Shown in pieces: positions 36,501 through 47,934 of a DNA stretch of 64,000 nucleotides (position 1 is its first letter; the number at the start of each line of letters is the position of its first letter). A model generated the notes under the pieces. It did no database searches, was not told the origin of the DNA, and saw only the letters and a program-made list of their open reading frames with translations. The translations under genes and the position numbers were made by a program. The stretch comes from Patiria miniata (lineage: Eukaryota > Echinodermata > Asteroidea > Valvatida > Asterinidae): positions 15,725,606 through 15,789,605 of the forward strand of contig NW_024037064.1 in assembly GCF_015706575.1 (NCBI RefSeq), read 5' to 3'.

Positions 36501-37040
36501 CCGCAACTCCGCGGCTCCCAAACCACACGAAGTAGCAGCAGAACCGCGACGGTCCAAATGGATGTCCAAAACACAATTAAAATCGCCACACAAAATAATT
36601 GGATGATTGCCTCTCAAATGAGAGGCCAGATTAGAAAAGAAAAGACGACGGGCTCCAGGGTCCGTGGGAGCGTAAACTACACAGAGATTAACACTACTCC
36701 CGTGACCCTGGAGGGTACCGCTAATAATACGACCCTCAGTATCCACTGAAGAATCGAAAAAACGTAAAGGACTACGCCTAGGAATAAGAATTACAGTACC
36801 AGAGGAGAAAGATGTGCCAAAACTGGCAAACATCTCTCCCCTCCATTCTGCACTCCATAAAGCCAAATCTGCAGGGGTGATATGACATTCCTGCAGGCAG
36901 GATATGTCATAATGATGACAAAACTGAAAAATGCGTTTTCTTTTCAGGGAATCACGCATTCCATTAACATTCAATGAAATAATGGAAATCATTGAAATAA
37001 ATACAAGAAAGGAAAAGAAACAGACTGATGAAGGCGTCAT
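33549..37040 (-). CDS. C element ORF2: endonuclease-reverse transcriptase
   Basis: 1163 codons. Nicks the target and copies the element RNA there (target-primed reverse transcription). Residues 19-245 form an apurinic-type endonuclease: SLNVNG (22-27), catalytic E51 in CLQECH, GDFN (152-155), RLDRFYV (214-220), SDHD (237-240). Residues about 475-800 form the reverse transcriptase: LVISLDQQKAFDR (601-613), RGVRQGCPLSPLLY (661-674), QYADD (708-712). Near the C end is a CX4CX7HX4C zinc motif (CPRAGC to HVFWDC), as in L1/Tx1 elements. Met17 aligns with the D start and is an alternative start (36992); the first Met lies only 19 nt after the ORF1 stop, suggesting reinitiation. Confidence 0.93.
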   Translation of the reverse strand: MTPSSVCFFSFLVFISMISIISLNVNGMRDSLKRKRIFQFCHHYDISCLQECHITPADLALWSAEWRGEMFASFGTSFSSGTVILIPRRSPLRFFDSSVDTEGRIISGTLQGHGSSVNLCVVYAPTDPGARRLFFSNLASHLRGNHPIILCGDFNCVLDIHLDRRGSAATSCGLGAAELRQLLSTFSLKDCWRDRFPNVHSFTWRNAANSASSRLDRFYVSRLLDVESCSHSPCYLSDHDAITLKFTFPSSPGIGSGYWKCNVSILSDAVFREEFTQAYLGWRSLKEGFDNELLWWEDVKLRSKQMLVSFSSRLARKRRKKREDLMSSLKSVLLDLNSGDSNPALLAQYDSLKWRLETLDDFEAEGARIRSRVRVLNDAEKPSKFFFRLESEQARKKFISSVRGADDVVVETSAEIASVYRSFYSDLFSEEPVEEDLQSPFLDSLTSRVPHDLFLDFESPLELSELTDALKGMANCRTPGGDGLPREFYISFWELLGPDLLGVFRCAYKLNCLAVSQRSGILTLLEKPGDPLDPRNKRPISLLNVDYKILSKALCLRISKVLPDIISPFQTCGVKGRSIHDNIRLLRDLVAYVDGKNLDCLVISLDQQKAFDRVNWNFLFKVMSRFGFGPNFLHWVKLLYTDISSQVLVNGVLSDPFGLSRGVRQGCPLSPLLYVLFIEPFAATVIRDGRIGGLVVPGSSGLQCKVVQYADDTTCIVRDRLSLVRLFGIIKQYELASGSRLNMAKSQGLIFGAWPDDMSSLVDIKWTRTPIKINGIFVGKGNMGEKSWKERIPALLTCLTKWKGRNLSLLGKVLVVNSVILSPLYYLAPIYPLPASVEKVVNKAIFGFIWSNKTELVSRPVLFQPVDQGGLGVVNIRHKCDSLFVRGLRSVLDVDGPPWRFFALYWVTFSLRSILPVGFWSNSRPHALNLTSWYGYFCKLVLLVFKLAPNFAWEAGTSRQLYLIFFGQDPVRKPVLVLQDLALVFKFANCSVLDHRLRDLNWRIIWRAVKTAQKVLNWGYGAGKCPRAGCGQPETINHVFWDCAFVSIPWGWVEHVGGRILGEHFSLTAPCVLYADGLNNRADCVLVWYLICVVKWLIWSSRCETLFDKSTASADIVLHRIKRAVRDRIRADFARLTEDGFRATWCVRGILCTVVGGQLILRL

Positions 37041-37059
37041 TTTGCCTAGAAAAAAATAC

Positions 37060-38637
37060 TCAATACTTCAAATAGGACCTAAGGTCCGCCGATCCGGCAT
37101 CCAAAACGAAATGTGCATGTTCCTGGATCAGGTGGCTAAACCAGTCATAAGAAGACCGGGTGGTCTTGTCACAGCGGGGACACTTGAATTCCACAGGGGA
37201 CTTATCCTGATGGACTGTCACCCTGTGGCTATTAAGCTCAGACCAAGCCTGGAAAACCTCCTTGCAAGCAGGAACGCTGCAAGGGATCAAATTTTCTTGG
37301 ATCCCAGGAAGCTTAAGACTTTTAAGTTTAAGTCTGGCTTTCCTTACTACGGCAACGGTAGGTCCTTTAAGAACCTCTTGTGGGGCATCAGGGGTCTCGC
37401 TACATGTTTCCATGCCCTCAGAGCCCGAGCCGGAAAGTTCCTTCTCGGAAGCAATGCGGAGCACGGGCGTCAGTGAAGGAGGAGAACTTTTTTTGTGTTG
37501 TACTTCCTCATCCGAAGATGAGGAAGAAATTACACGCCTCTTTCTGTTACTTGGTCTTTTCCTGCTGGAACCAGCAGGAACCTTTGGGATTTTTCGCTGG
37601 CGTTCCAGCAGAAAAGTGTTGCACTCAGGCTCACTGCAAACAATTTGCGGCGGGCCGTTAACATTAGTGCAATCAGCACAAGAAAGAACAGTGATTTTCC
37701 TGTGACCGATGGGGCAGTCACAGGAAATACATAAAGCATCAACCCCGTAGGGTCCAACCTGCGTATTGCAGGAACTACACCGCACCTTCGGACGGCTAGA
37801 CAAGCCGTCCTCCGGCGCGGTGCTGTTAAGCTTAGTGGGTGGGGTCTCCCCTACGGTTGACGAGCTAGATGGAGATGCATCAGAGGCAGCAGCCTGGGAC
37901 TCAGGCTCGGCAGGAGTCGACGAAGTCGTCTCCTCCCGCACCACCTGAGCCCAGGTGCGTTTAGGAACTACTTTGTTTGCAAAGGAGTTAGGGCACATCT
38001 TAAAGTTGTGCCCCTCCTCCCCGCAAACAGTACAGACAACTCGGTTGGGGCACGAGGAAGCCACGTGCCCCACACCAAGGCACTTATAGCACTTTTCCTG
38101 CTTACAGGAATTAGCAAAATGGCCCTGCTGGCCACACTTTGCACAAGTCCTGGGCTGTCCAATGTAGGACACCCAGGCATTTCTATTACCAATCCGCATA
38201 ACGGACGGTATGTTTTTCTTGATCCTCATACGGTACTGCCTAGTACCGTTGAAGATCGTAGGCTCTCCAGCGTGGGTACAAAACCGACCCTGGAGAACCT
38301 CGCCATAGGCACTCAGCAAACGACGAACAATATTGTCGTCGATGCTAAGACAAACATAGTGCATCGTCACAATGGCAATGCCATCAAAAGCAATCACCTG
38401 ACATCCGGGGATGGATGTCAGGGACGGTTGATACGTCTTCGCCAGTTCTGGCGTCTTGAACACAACATCGAATCGATGCCCTGGCAAAGGCTGGACAGCC
38501 GACAGGTGGTCCTTGGCCACAATTCCCAACTTACTAAATTCCGAAAAAACTAGTTTCGGCGTAACTTCGCCGCCGAACCGCAGCTCGACGGCGCACTCTT
38601 TATATCGGAGAGATGGCATCTTGCCTATCTCCGACAA
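37060..38637 (-). CDS. C element ORF1: zinc-finger RNA-binding protein
   Basis: 525 codons; Met7 (38619, MPSLRY) is the likelier start because it aligns with the D ORF1 start. It probably coats the element RNA. Residues 1-160 form an N-terminal domain similar to that of D. Three CX2CX4HX4C zinc knuckles follow (165-178, 183-196, 202-215), then a low-complexity S/T/P stretch, a cysteine-rich region (287-339), a basic K/R segment (359-369), and two C-terminal C2H2 fingers (CX4CX12HX5H at 453-476; CX2CX12HX4H at 486-507). D lacks the C2H2 fingers. Confidence 0.9.
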   Translation of the reverse strand: MSEIGKMPSLRYKECAVELRFGGEVTPKLVFSEFSKLGIVAKDHLSAVQPLPGHRFDVVFKTPELAKTYQPSLTSIPGCQVIAFDGIAIVTMHYVCLSIDDNIVRRLLSAYGEVLQGRFCTHAGEPTIFNGTRQYRMRIKKNIPSVMRIGNRNAWVSYIGQPRTCAKCGQQGHFANSCKQEKCYKCLGVGHVASSCPNRVVCTVCGEEGHNFKMCPNSFANKVVPKRTWAQVVREETTSSTPAEPESQAAASDASPSSSSTVGETPPTKLNSTAPEDGLSSRPKVRCSSCNTQVGPYGVDALCISCDCPIGHRKITVLSCADCTNVNGPPQIVCSEPECNTFLLERQRKIPKVPAGSSRKRPSNRKRRVISSSSSDEEVQHKKSSPPSLTPVLRIASEKELSGSGSEGMETCSETPDAPQEVLKGPTVAVVRKARLKLKSLKLPGIQENLIPCSVPACKEVFQAWSELNSHRVTVHQDKSPVEFKCPRCDKTTRSSYDWFSHLIQEHAHFVLDAGSADLRSYLKY

Positions 38638-38718
38638 GGAAACAAAAAACGAAGGAAAACCAATGCACAGGCCGGTAAATACTCCTGGTAAAACACCGAC
38701 CAGTTACCAAAATGATTA

Positions 38719-39044
38719 CTGCAGGATGCAACTGCCACCCTGCAGCAAAAAGAAAAAAGGGACGGTCAGCAAATTGCTGATCAGTGAGGTATTTAAATAT
38801 ACAAGTGCAAAATGCACAGAGCCTATATATACAAAATGGCGTAAAAGGCAAGGCTTTTTGCCTTTACGCTTAGACAAAAAACAACAAGAACACAAAATCC
38901 CGTAGAGTTACGCACACGAATGCTGTTACGCAACACCACGGGTAACTGAATCAGAAGAAAGGAAAGGCCGTGCACTGCCCGGCGTGAACAAAAGAAGAGC
39001 TGAACAAAGGAATACACTGGCTAATACTGTACTGTGTGTTCAGC
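38719..39044 (-). other. 5'-UTR hairpins of C
   Basis: Hairpins at 38719-38745 (CTGCAGG/CCTGCAG stem, + strand loop CAACTGC), 38767-38781, 38805-38817, 38839-38869 (12 bp with a bulge) and 38999-39044. The CAACTGC loop recurs in D on unrelated stems. Confidence 0.65.
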
Positions 39045-39225
39045 CAGCTACAAAAACCCACCCCCAAAACCCTCAAAAATACACCCAAAATCCAACAAAT
39101 TTCAAACGAAAAGTAGACAGACTTCGTCTATGAAATAACCAAAACCCCTGGTAAAAAATTTAACTTTAGAAAAGCTCTGAAGATTTACTACGCTTCAAGA
39201 AAACACGGAGCTTCGGGAAGTCGTG

Positions 39226-39255
39226 ATGATCTTAGCCAAAAGGGCGAGAAGCGAT
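39226..39255 (-). pseudogene. U2: U2 snRNA 5' segment with G12C, unit 4
   Basis: nt 1-30 with the same nt 12 change as unit 3 (base 39244). Confidence 0.95.
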
Positions 39256-39757
39256 AACGATTAATATTAAAACAATAGCGCGGAAAGGGATTATTCGTCT
39301 TGAAATACTGTTTGCTATTGTTCTTCTTATTATTTATTTTTGCCTTTTTTTGTTTCCTGGTGTGAAAACAAAAAAAAAGACTCCTGCGCGTCCACCGCAA
39401 CTCAACGAAACCAGGGGAGAGAGAGATGAGCAAGAAATCTCCGGCTTTCTCAGATTAACAGAGACATATACATTCTTAAAAATATTTCTATCATGCATTT
39501 TCATACACCTCGATCATATTTCACCCAAAATCTTGTTGAAAAAATTAATCCAGACAAAAAATGGGATCAATGCATCAGTGAGCGAGAGCGTCGGCACTAA
39601 ATGCCGTACGTACGATGTACCGGGACAAGCATATCAATAGATGGCGCCCTTCAACACTCCCGGTCATCGCGCCTCGGCGTTTCCCATCTGGGTATTTCTC
39701 AGGGCCTGCCAATGGGTCCCACATTAGGGGCGGGGAAATACTTCAGTTTGTCAGTAA

Positions 39758-39830
39758 GCTCCGTGGCCGAGTGGTTAGAGAGCACATGTAGAAAGTAATA
39801 GACCGTGGGTTCGAGTCCCAGCCTGCCGCT
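39758..39830 (+). other. tRNA-like element, unit 5
   Basis: Identical copy of the element at 330-402. Confidence 0.6.
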
Positions 39831-40403
39831 TTCCTTTAATTGCTTGGTTATTGTTTTGTTTTGTTATTTTTTCACTTACTTATTTCCCCTTTTTGTAATA
39901 ATTACTATTTTATTTCATTGATTTATTGTTTATTTCGTCATGAAGTTATAAGAAGAAAATTCGAAAGAAAAGAAAACATTCGTCATACCGTTTTCATTTG
40001 CGCTTATAATACTTATGTATCAATATCAATGCGGTCCCGCGGGGAGTTAATTGAAGAGAGAGAAAGAAAGAAAAGAAACAAACGGGAAACAAATGTCAAC
40101 GCACCATTATTTGTCCATTTTTGTAACCTTTGGTGAATAAGTCATTCACATTCTACATGAGGCAACATTTAAGACAATGCATATACATACATGTATGGCT
40201 AATGTACTCAGCCGGCCGGCCGGTCACATACGCAGTGCGTAAAATTTTGCATAATGATTAAGTTAAAGGACACAGTGGGAATTCTATCTGGAACAGTGTT
40301 CTATTGTTTATAAAAAAAATTAGAGAAATTGATTTCGGCTATGAGTGAAGGTAGAGGTGGAGTTAGACAGGCAGCGACAAATCTCTTTTTTGAAGGTTGT
40401 GGT

Positions 40404-40419
40404 GGCTCTGAAAAGAGCC
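40404..40419 (-). terminator. Histone 3' stem-loop, H2A unit 5
   Basis: Unchanged copy. Confidence 0.97.
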
Positions 40420-40454
40420 TTTTGGGTTTGTGGATGCAAAGTAAGTTCTTTTCT

Positions 40455-40832
40455 TTACTTTGACACTTTGGCGGTCTTCTTGGGCAGAAGAACTTGCTGG
40501 ATGTTGGGAAGGACACCACCCTGCGCGATGGTAACTCCGCTCATCAACTTGTTCAACTCCTCGTCGTTGCGTATAGCAAGCTGCAGATGGCGGGGATTAA
40601 TTCTCGTCTTCTTGTTGTCTCGTGCAGCGTTTCCGGCCAGTTCCAAGATCTCCGCGGTAAGGTACTCCATCACTGCCGCAAGGTAGACCGGTGCACCGGC
40701 ACCGACACGCTGGGCGTAGTTGCCCTTACGCAGAAATCTGTGAACACGACCCACGGGGAACTGGAGTCCCGCCCTGGAGGACCTGCTCTTGGCCTTGCTT
40801 CTTGCTTTGCCGCTCTTTCCTCGCCCAGTCAT
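40455..40832 (-). CDS. H2A: Histone H2A (unit 5)
   Basis: Protein identical to the copy at 1027-1404. Confidence 0.97.
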   Translation of the reverse strand: MTGRGKSGKARSKAKSRSSRAGLQFPVGRVHRFLRKGNYAQRVGAGAPVYLAAVMEYLTAEILELAGNAARDNKKTRINPRHLQLAIRNDEELNKLMSGVTIAQGGVLPNIQQVLLPKKTAKVSK

Positions 40833-41575
40833 CTTGACAGTATAGTGACAGAAGATGAATGTACTCTGCAGTAAAGGTGGTGTGTGAATGAACCCACTTG
40901 GAAAACACAACACTAGTTATAGCGTTCTGGTGGATTGGCTGAAGCGTGCCAAGTAGCCAATCACGCGACACGGGCGTGCCCGTCGCACGGTTGGGTGCAC
41001 CGCATCCATTTTGGACGCGGGGGACGAGGGAACAAAAAATTACAACTGTGTCATCGTCGTTCAAAGTAATGGAATCACTAGATAAAACACAGAAACATGC
41101 AACATTCTTACCTCCATTTTAAGACGTTTTATTGTTATTCCGCCGAAGAAGTCCCATGATCTTTCGACCAGCCTCCGCACAATGGCAGTGATTCGTTGCT
41201 CTCACGCGGCGGTTAAAACTGGCCTCGGTTTCTTGCTAGATATTTGTAACATCCCACAGACGAAATCCTAATTTATTTTTTAATAGTAACCCACTCAACA
41301 AAATGCAAGCACTCGTCCGGAGATTGAAAGAAATGACCAATTGAAAAAGGCTGTGGCATAAATTAAATTATGTGTTTACGACGACGACAAGACTCAGGGA
41401 TTAACTTTAATCGCATTACCTCCCCTCGCCTCACGAAGGGTAAAAGCATATTAAAAAAAAAGAGAGAGAGTGAAAGGGACACAACAGAATAAAAAAAGGT
41501 TAGTTGTAAAACCTAAGAAATGGGCTGATCGGGCGAACTGAGCTGACTGGCAAATCTCTTTTTGGAAACTGTGTT

Positions 41576-41591
41576 GGCTCTGAAAAGAGCC
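41576..41591 (-). terminator. Histone 3' stem-loop, H2B unit 5
   Basis: Unchanged copy. Confidence 0.97.
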
Positions 41592-41617
41592 GTTTGGTTT
41601 TGAAGCCTTCAAAATTT

Positions 41618-41986
41618 CTATTTTGAAGTCGTGTACTTGGTGACGGCCTTGGTGCCTTCGCTGACTGCATGCTTAGCAAGCTCCCCGGGAAGAAGTAGGC
41701 GTACTGCTGTCTGCACTTCACGGCTTGTGATGGTGGACTTCTTGTTGTAGAGAGCGAGGCGAGAAGATTCGCTGGCGATGCGCTCAAACACGTCGTTGAC
41801 AAAGCTGTTCATGATGCTCATTGCCTTGCTCGAGATTCCGGTGTCGGGGTGCACCTGTTTCATCACTTTGTAGATGTAGATGCCGTAGCTCTCCTTGCGA
41901 CGCCGGTGCCTCTTTTTGTTTGCGCTAACCGGACCCTTAGTATTTCCGGCCTTCTTCTGACCTTTTCCGCTAACTTTGGGAGCCAT
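41618..41986 (-). CDS. H2B: Histone H2B (unit 5)
   Basis: Protein identical to the copy at 2190-2558. The upstream poly-C tract is the shortest in the array (12 C). Confidence 0.97.
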   Translation of the reverse strand: MAPKVSGKGQKKAGNTKGPVSANKKRHRRRKESYGIYIYKVMKQVHPDTGISSKAMSIMNSFVNDVFERIASESSRLALYNKKSTITSREVQTAVRLLLPGELAKHAVSEGTKAVTKYTTSK

Positions 41987-42653
41987 ATTGGAGGACTTGG
42001 AATGTATCGGATCGTGAGATCGAATGAAAGACCAGCACGTCTTGGCCGGCTTTTATTGTGCACAGCTTGGATTCTGACCACCCATGCATCGTCCACTTTC
42101 CCGCCAGTGACCGCTAACCCATGCGTGAAGAAAGCGGTATGCGTGCATAGTTATACAATGCACGCACGGCACGACCCCCCCCCCCCTCCCCGGCAAGGGT
42201 ATTTTTAGCCTTTTTCTCAGACTGACACGTGTATAAGTGTCCTTCTTAAATATTATTGTCTACTGAATTTCTGGGAAATAATAAAGTCATCTCCAGCGGA
42301 GGGCGAATTAATATGTCGTAGTGCACCAATACTTCTTTAAATGTTGTTTCCCCCTTATGCACCATCCATTTATAATGAATCATACAATGTAACGCAAAAC
42401 CGACGAAAATAAGAGAACGAGTACCTGTAATTGTCAAAACAGATAGGAAATATATATCATTATTACCATGCCCATAACAATTCAATTTTGCCTGGAACAC
42501 GTTTCGGATGAGGCATACGTATAGAACCCAAAAAGTGGAATGTATTTGGACAGAATATCAACAATAATAATTCGGAAAAAAATCAACGGCCCTTTATTCT
42601 TTATTTGAAGGAAAACTCAGGGATTGGACTTAATCTCTCTTTGAAGAAGTAGT

Positions 42654-42669
42654 GGCTCTGAAAAGAGCC
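42654..42669 (-). terminator. Histone 3' stem-loop, H3 unit 5
   Basis: Unchanged copy. Confidence 0.97.
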
Positions 42670-42703
42670 GTTAGTTTTATTTCTTTTTGCGCACACAACG
42701 TGC

Positions 42704-43216
<513 letters not shown>

Positions 43217-43764
43217 CTAACAATGGGCTATCTTCCGATTGGGTGCTTCGGGGGCCAAGCGGAGACGCTTCAGTGATCACGATTTCCGTACGTTGAAAAA
43301 GTATAGACGTTAAATTTCAATCGAAAATGCTGCTTTTCCGAGCCTATAGTATTATGAGCCCTCGGCAACAGAATCCATTTGGGATCGTTGTGACTACAAT
43401 ATTTCTCCCACCCCCTACTTGGGATTAATTGAACCCCAATAAACACCCCCTCCCCCACCCCCTAAAAGAAAAGTGACAAACATACGGATTTCCCTGGCTG
43501 CTGTTTATGTTTGTTTTGTAATAAAGACAATAATCACACACACCCATTCGCGAACAAAATGTCACGGATCCCTCTATACGTTCCCCGCTATATCCTGAGA
43601 CGAGCACCCAGTAATTATTACTTAATCGACTTTGACAAAAAATGGAGACCAGACATGTTTTACAGTGGAAATAGGGAGGGGAAAAGCAACTCTAAGAACA
43701 CACATGACAAGGACAAGTGAAATCGAGTAAAATCAAGATTCAATCTCTTTTTTGAAATAGTGGT

Positions 43765-43780
43765 GGCTCTGAAAAGAGCC
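43765..43780 (-). terminator. Histone 3' stem-loop, H4 unit 5
   Basis: Unchanged copy. Confidence 0.97.
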
Positions 43781-43807
43781 GTTCGGTTTGATTTTTGAAT
43801 ATGGTGT

Positions 43808-44131
<324 letters not shown>

Positions 44132-44623
44132 TCAGTCGGTTGTAGATGATTCAATGGCCATCCCAGCCCCGGCGAGGCAACTTATAGGACATGCGCGGAC
44201 GCGATATGAGCATGCGAAGCCATCAACTGTTACGGCGCCCTCTGGCGACCAATCGTGGCAGGAGCACTCATCCTGGGAAACAAACAAATCAGAAGCAAAA
44301 CAAGGGGGAAAAGGGATAACAAATAAGAAAAGGAAGAAGATGCCTAGAAACATATTGCAACGAGACTCAAACAATACATTTATAACCAGACACAGAGGGG
44401 TCGTGGCCAAGCCTTTTTTTTTTTTTTTTTTTTTTTACACCTTGAACGGAAATCAATGGAAACGCCAACATCATAATTTAACAAGACTTTACACACTTAC
44501 TAATATTTACCGTAATTCAATGTGAAAGCCCTGTCACCAAAACGTCAAAAGAAAACGAACCTTTAACGACGGGGCACCGTAGTCAGAACCTGTTTTTGTA
44601 TTAATTTATGTTCCCCGAAGGGA

Positions 44624-44777
44624 GTGGGCCGAATCCCGGATGTACTGCTATACCGGGCCAACCCGTGGCCGGGACGAGGCAAGCCTCTATTCCACGGCCC
44701 AAATCCAAAAATCAGTTTAATATACTGGCTGTTCAATGAACAGCGTTTCAGATATTAAGCTGAAAAGAACAGATACT
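44624..44777 (-). pseudogene. U2: U2 snRNA 3' segment, unit 5
   Basis: nt 35-188. Confidence 0.95.
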
Positions 44778-44849
44778 TATTTTTTAGGGTTCCCCCACAA
44801 GACCACAAGTGGGGAACCAGGCAGGCCGACCACGCCGGACCAAGCTAGT

Positions 44850-44864
44850 AGGGTTGCGAACCCT
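44850..44864 (-). other. Conserved 3'-fold hairpin, type B
   Basis: Same sequence as in A (sense AGGGTTCGCAACCCT), inside a GCAGG/CCTGC outer stem. Confidence 0.7.
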
Positions 44865-44892
44865 CCTGCCCGGGACAAAACAACAACACGCA

Positions 44893-45020
44893 AAACCCGA
44901 AGGTTTACATAAAACTGACAACATAGAAACGGCCCGAAGGCCACACACATAGGCCTGTACATTTGGGGGTGGCACTAGGTACCAACCACTTGCCAAATGC
45001 ACAGAAAACACCCCGAAGGG
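44893..45020 (-). repeat. TTCG-tetraloop hairpins in type B
   Basis: Sense hairpins AAACC-TTCG-GGTTT (44893-44906), GGCC-TTCG-GGCC (44931-44942) and CCC-TTCG-GGG (45011-45020): different stems, each closing a C(UUCG)G tetraloop, the very stable RNA loop. Confidence 0.75.
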
Positions 45021-45173
45021 ATACCACCAAGGTAGGATCACCCGAACTGGCCGCCCTTGGGAAACCAGCCGGGGACCGCTTCGGGGGCGGGGCCTTACAG
45101 TCTCAAGGCAAAGTGCAATGCCGAGTCTGGACCTCCTCCTGATATTCCTGACCAAGACTTAGACCAAAGTGCA

Positions 45174-45203
45174 ATGATCTTAGCCAAAAGGCCGAGAAGC
45201 GAT
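45174..45203 (-). pseudogene. U2: U2 snRNA 5' segment, unit 5
   Basis: nt 1-30, G at nt 12. Confidence 0.95.
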
Positions 45204-45705
45204 AACGATTAATATTAAAACAATAGCGCGGAAAGGGATTATTCGTCTTGAAATACTGTTTGCTATTGTTCTTCTTATTATTTATTTTTGCCTTTTTTTG
45301 TTTCCTGGTGTGAAAACAAAAAAAAAGACTCCTGCGCGTCCACCGCAACTCAACGAAACCAGGGGAGAGAGAGATGAGCAAGAAATCTCCGGCTTTCTCA
45401 GATTAACAGAGACATATACATTCTTAAAAATATTTCTATCATGCATTTTCATACACCTCGATCATATTTCACCCAAAATCTTGTTGAAAAAATTAATCCA
45501 GACAAAAAATGGGATCAATGCATCAGTGAGCGAGAGCGTCGGCACTAAATGCCGTACGTACGATGTACCGGGACAAGCATATCAATAGATGGCGCCCTTC
45601 AACACTCCCGGTCATCGCGCCTCGGCGTTTCCCATCTGGGTATTTCTCAGGGCCTGCCAATGGGTCCCACATTAGGGGCGGGGAAATACTTCAGTTTGTC
45701 AGTAA

Positions 45706-45778
45706 GCTCCGTGGCCGAGTGGTTAGAGAGCACATGTAGAAAGTAATAGACCGTGGGTTCGAGTCCCAGCCTGCCGCT
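45706..45778 (+). other. tRNA-like element, unit 6
   Basis: Identical copy of the element at 330-402. Confidence 0.6.
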
Positions 45779-46351
45779 TTCCTTTAATTGCTTGGTTATT
45801 GTTTTGTTTTGTTATTTTTTCACTTACTTATTTCCCCTTTTTGTAATAATTACTATTTTATTTCATTGATTTATTGTTTATTTCGTCATGAAGTTATAAG
45901 AAGAAAATTCGAAAGAAAAGAAAACATTCGTCATACCGTTTTCATTTGCGCTTATAATACTTATGTATCAATATCAATGCGGTCCCGCGGGGAGTTAATT
46001 GAAGAGAGAGAAAGAAAGAAAAGAAACAAACGGGAAACAAATGTCAACGCACCATTATTTGTCCATTTTTGTAACCTTTGGTGAATAAGTCATTCACATT
46101 CTACATGAGGCAACATTTAAGACAATGCATATACATACATGTATGGCTAATGTACTCAGCCGGCCGGCCGGTCACATACGCAGTGCGTAAAATTTTGCAT
46201 AATGATTAAGTTAAAGGACACAGTGGGAATTCTATCTGGAACAGTGTTCTATTGTTTATAAAAAAAATTAGAGAAATTGATTTCGGCTATGAGTGAAGGT
46301 AGAGGTGGAGTTAGACAGGCAGCGACAAATCTCTTTTTTGAAGGTTGTGGT

Positions 46352-46367
46352 GGCTCTGAAAAGAGCC
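46352..46367 (-). terminator. Histone 3' stem-loop, H2A unit 6
   Basis: Unchanged copy. Confidence 0.97.
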
Positions 46368-46402
46368 TTTTGGGTTTGTGGATGCAAAGTAAGTTCTTTT
46401 CT

Positions 46403-46780
46403 TTACTTTGACACTTTGGCGGTCTTCTTGGGCAGAAGAACTTGCTGGATGTTGGGAAGGACACCACCCTGCGCGATGGTAACTCCGCTCATCAACTTGT
46501 TCAACTCCTCGTCGTTGCGTATAGCAAGCTGCAGATGGCGGGGATTAATTCTCGTCTTCTTGTTGTCTCGTGCAGCGTTTCCGGCCAGTTCCAAGATCTC
46601 CGCGGTAAGGTACTCCATCACTGCCGCAAGGTAGACCGGTGCACCGGCACCGACACGCTGGGCGTAGTTGCCCTTACGCAGAAATCTGTGAACACGACCC
46701 ACGGGGAACTGGAGTCCCGCCCTGGAGGACCTGCTCTTGGCCTTGCTTCTTGCTTTGCCGCTCTTTCCTCGCCCAGTCAT
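46403..46780 (-). CDS. H2A: Histone H2A (unit 6)
   Basis: Protein identical to the copy at 1027-1404. Confidence 0.97.
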   Translation of the reverse strand: MTGRGKSGKARSKAKSRSSRAGLQFPVGRVHRFLRKGNYAQRVGAGAPVYLAAVMEYLTAEILELAGNAARDNKKTRINPRHLQLAIRNDEELNKLMSGVTIAQGGVLPNIQQVLLPKKTAKVSK

Positions 46781-47523
46781 CTTGACAGTATAGTGACAGA
46801 AGATGAATGTACTCTGCAGTAAAGGTGGTGTGTGAATGAACCCACTTGGAAAACACAACACTAGTTATAGCGTTCTGGTGGATTGGCTGAAGCGTGCCAA
46901 GTAGCCAATCACGCGACACGGGCGTGCCCGTCGCACGGTTGGGTGCACCGCATCCATTTTGGACGCGGGGGACGAGGGAACAAAAAATTACAACTGTGTC
47001 ATCGTCGTTCAAAGTAATGGAATCACTAGATAAAACACAGAAACATGCAACATTCTTACCTCCATTTTAAGACGTTTTATTGTTATTCCGCCGAAGAAGT
47101 CCCATGATCTTTCGACCAGCCTCCGCACAATGGCAGTGATTCGTTGCTCTCACGCGGCGGTTAAAACTGGCCTCGGTTTCTTGCTAGATATTTGTAACAT
47201 CCCACAGACGAAATCCTAATTTATTTTTTAATAGTAACCCACTCAACAAAATGCAAGCACTCGTCCGGAGATTGAAAGAAATGACCAATTGAAAAAGGCT
47301 GTGGCATAAATTAAATTATGTGTTTACGACGACGACAAGACTCAGGGATTAACTTTAATCGCATTACCTCCCCTCGCCTCACGAAGGGTAAAAGCATATT
47401 AAAAAAAAAGAGAGAGAGTGAAAGGGACACAACAGAATAAAAAAAGGTTAGTTGTAAAACCTAAGAAATGGGCTGATCGGGCGAACTGAGCTGACTGGCA
47501 AATCTCTTTTTGGAAACTGTGTT

Positions 47524-47539
47524 GGCTCTGAAAAGAGCC
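47524..47539 (-). terminator. Histone 3' stem-loop, H2B unit 6
   Basis: Unchanged copy. Confidence 0.97.
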
Positions 47540-47565
47540 GTTTGGTTTTGAAGCCTTCAAAATTT

Positions 47566-47934
47566 CTATTTTGAAGTCGTGTACTTGGTGACGGCCTTGG
47601 TGCCTTCGCTGACTGCATGCTTAGCAAGCTCCCCGGGAAGAAGTAGGCGTACTGCTGTCTGCACTTCACGGCTTGTGATGGTGGACTTCTTGTTGTAGAG
47701 AGCGAGGCGAGAAGATTCGCTGGCGATGCGCTCAAACACGTCGTTGACAAAGCTGTTCATGATGCTCATTGCCTTGCTCGAGATTCCGGTGTCGGGGTGC
47801 ACCTGTTTCATCACTTTGTAGATGTAGATGCCGTAGCTCTCCTTGCGACGCCGGTGCCTCTTTTTGTTTGCGCTAACCGGACCCTTAGTATTTCCGGCCT
47901 TCTTCTGACCTTTTCCGCTAACTTTGGGAGCCAT
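47566..47934 (-). CDS. H2B: Histone H2B (unit 6)
   Basis: Protein identical to the copy at 2190-2558. Confidence 0.97.
   Translation of the reverse strand: MAPKVSGKGQKKAGNTKGPVSANKKRHRRRKESYGIYIYKVMKQVHPDTGISSKAMSIMNSFVNDVFERIASESSRLALYNKKSTITSREVQTAVRLLLPGELAKHAVSEGTKAVTKYTTSK

Larger units (their letters stand above)
33051..39225 (-). mobile_element. C element: full-length U2-specific non-LTR retrotransposon
   Basis: 6175 bp on the - strand, in the same orientation as U2. From the 5' end: a leader of about 590 bp rich in hairpins, ORF1, a 19-nt gap, ORF2, then a 3' UTR of about 500 bp with a hairpin array and a terminal fold. No LTRs and no long poly-A; the 3' end is AAAAAATT. The apurinic-type endonuclease, Tx1/L1-like reverse transcriptase, zinc-knuckle ORF1 and U2 target all fit the Keno group of the Tx1 clade; this assignment is from memory of the family, not a search. 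Both ORFs are open, so it may be active. The insertion removed U2 GTGT and made no target duplication. Confidence 0.85.
44778..45173 (-). mobile_element. Type B short U2-targeted insert (396 bp), unit 5
   Basis: Same insertion point and GTGT loss as type A. The 106-bp 5' block (45068-45173) and the 3' block (44778-44878) align with A. The middle (44879-45067) shows no similarity to A; it carries three TTCG hairpins and a longer hairpin (CATTTGG/CCAAATG arms, about 44960-44999). The terminal 3' hairpin GGTTCCCC/GGGGAACC is perfect here. Small ORFs across it show no domain. Confidence 0.8.

Noticed and set aside
44784..45155. 123-codon - strand ORF in type B insert
   Set aside because: No recognisable domain, composed of hairpin-derived sequence, no counterpart in type A, and runs into the U2 junction.
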